In this document: positions 7,350-8,012 of the stretch, in pieces
Position numbering within the stretch: the stretch's first letter is position 1
Layout: each line of letters opens with the position of its first letter
Position numbers and translations under genes: made by a program
The notes under the pieces: generated by a model
Databases searched by the model: none
Seen by the model: the letters and a program-made list of their open reading frames with translations, nothing else
What the model was told of the DNA's origin: nothing
Assembly: GCA_025457805.1 (NCBI GenBank)
Contig: JALOTR010000277.1
Coordinates: 1-8,012 of the forward strand
Direction of reading: 5' to 3'
Length of the DNA: 8,012 nt
Origin: Akkermansiaceae bacterium
GTDB lineage: Bacteria > Verrucomicrobiota > Verrucomicrobiia > Verrucomicrobiales > Akkermansiaceae

Positions 7350-7369
7350 AGAGCTGGCCATTTGACCCC

Positions 7370-8012
7370 ATGACACCTGAATCCTTCGAGGTGCTGCCGT
7401 TGGCTGCACCCCTTCACCGCGTTTTGCGCGAACTTGAATACACCACTCCTTCGCCGATCCAGGCACAGGCCATTCCCCTGCTTCTGCAAGGGCGCGATCT
7501 GTTAGGATGTGCGCAGACGGGCACCGGCAAGACCGCTTCCTTTGCGCTCCCCATCCTCCATGCCCTGCACGAGCAACCACGCCAGATGAAGCCGCGCTGC
7601 TGCCGCACGCTGGTGCTGGCCCCCACCCGCGAACTCGCCGGGCAGGTTGGCAAGAGTTTCTCCACTTACGGAAAACACATCCGCTTCCGCAGCACGCTCG
7701 TCTATGGCGGCGTGGGCCAGGTGCCGCAGGTGAATGCCATGCGCTCGGGCGTCGATGTGCTCGTCGCCACTCCGGGCCGCCTGCTCGATCTCATCGATCA
7801 ACGCCACATCGATCTCTCGCAGGTCGAATTCTTCGTGCTCGATGAAGTGGACCGCATGCTCGACATGGGTTTCCTGCGTGATGTGAAACGCATCGTTTCG
7901 CTGTTGCCTGCGAAGCGCCAGTCCCTGTTCTTTTCCGCAACGCTCGCCCCGAACATTGTGGAACTTGCACAAACCATCCTGCGCGATCCCGCCCATGTGA
8001 GCATCACGCCGG
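7370..8012 (+). CDS. DEAD-box ATP-dependent RNA helicase, RhlE-like, N-terminal part (3'-truncated by the window)
   Basis: 214 codons are visible, covering the first RecA-like domain of a superfamily 2 RNA helicase, an ATP-dependent RNA unwinding enzyme of ribosome assembly, mRNA decay or cold adaptation. Motifs in order: Q motif with YTTPSPIQAQAIP (24-36), motif I AQTGTGKT (48-55, ATP-binding Lys54), Ia APTRELAGQ (84-92), GG (113-114), Ib TPGRLLDL (134-141), motif II DEVD (158-161) inside VLDEVDRMLDMGF, and motif III SAT (189-191). The RMLDMGF context is typical of the RhlE branch. Motif II has Val where DEAD proteins have Ala, while the Mg/ATP-contacting Asp and Glu are kept, so activity is plausible. 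The second RecA domain lies beyond the window. The ATG at 7370 leaves a normal short lead before the Q motif; no in-frame upstream ATG with a ribosome site was found, and no Shine-Dalgarno precedes it. Confidence 0.95.
   Translation, partial: MTPESFEVLPLAAPLHRVLRELEYTTPSPIQAQAIPLLLQGRDLLGCAQTGTGKTASFALPILHALHEQPRQMKPRCCRTLVLAPTRELAGQVGKSFSTYGKHIRFRSTLVYGGVGQVPQVNAMRSGVDVLVATPGRLLDLIDQRHIDLSQVEFFVLDEVDRMLDMGFLRDVKRIVSLLPAKRQSLFFSATLAPNIVELAQTILRDPAHVSITP

Larger units (their letters stand above)
6874..7369. other. Divergent intergenic region (496 bp) between lpxC-fabZ and the helicase
   Basis: No convincing gene is seen on either strand; the open frames here have implausible composition. It must carry the promoters of both divergent genes, but no clear -35/-10 pair stands out. 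Contents, left to right: a G-rich stretch (6919-6933); a potential hairpin with arms 6946-6954 and 6965-6973 (8 of 9 pairs) in the lpxC leader; the 84-bp ACTGA/TCAGT inverted repeat (7019-7102); a potential bulged hairpin at 7212-7242; and a small hairpin at 7334-7349 just before the helicase start. Confidence 0.7.

Noticed and set aside
7330..7365. 11-codon ATG frame just before the helicase that could be a leader peptide
   Set aside because: It has no ribosome site, no regulatory codon run, and its length is expected by chance.
7179..7373. 64-codon frame (TTG start) whose stop overlaps the helicase ATG as ATGA
   Set aside because: The overlap is attractive, but the start is TTG without a ribosome site, and the product is rich in His/Pro/Arg with no recognisable fold. 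A MAG-wide conservation check would be needed to revive it.

Overview
The window most likely comes from a Gram-negative bacterium of the Verrucomicrobiota (inference). Three observations point there: a lipid A gene in which LpxC is fused to FabZ; secreted carbohydrate-active proteins ending in an aspartate-rich Ca-binding stretch plus a small beta domain finishing in (K)RFYR; and three visible gene starts with no recognisable Shine-Dalgarno sequence. The LpxC-FabZ fusion alone would also fit Bacteroidota or Chlorobiota, so the phylum call is moderate.

Layout, left to right. (1) Positions 1-1646, plus strand: the 3' part of a large secreted protein whose start lies outside the window. It is possibly the beta-rich part of an alpha-glucan-active enzyme of GH57 type, with low family confidence. 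It ends in a Ca-binding stretch and the RFYR module. (2) Positions 1643-5260, plus strand, overlapping gene 1 by ATGA: a very large multidomain GH13 alpha-amylase-family protein with signal peptide, N-terminal beta domains, a complete Asp/Glu/Asp catalytic triad and a C-terminal fibronectin-III-like domain. Its frame ends early. The Ca-binding/RFYR tail it should carry lies in the next frame, up to 5552, so one extra base near 5181 appears to split the gene by mutation or sequence error. (3) Positions 5560-6873, minus strand, convergent with only 7 bp between stops: an intact LpxC-FabZ fusion for lipid A biosynthesis. (4) Positions 6874-7369: a 496-bp divergent intergenic region holding an 84-bp inverted repeat built of four ACTGA and four mirrored TCAGT units, and smaller potential hairpins. 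(5) Positions 7370 to the window end, plus strand: the N-terminal RecA domain of a DEAD-box RNA helicase (RhlE-like), with DEVD in place of DEAD in motif II.

Genes 1 and 2 look like a translationally coupled pair for extracellular or cell-surface starch/glycogen-like glucan breakdown. They share the same C-terminal anchoring or sorting-like module. The other two genes are housekeeping (outer-membrane lipid A synthesis, RNA remodelling). No tRNA, rRNA, CRISPR array, transposase or convincing rho-independent terminator was seen.
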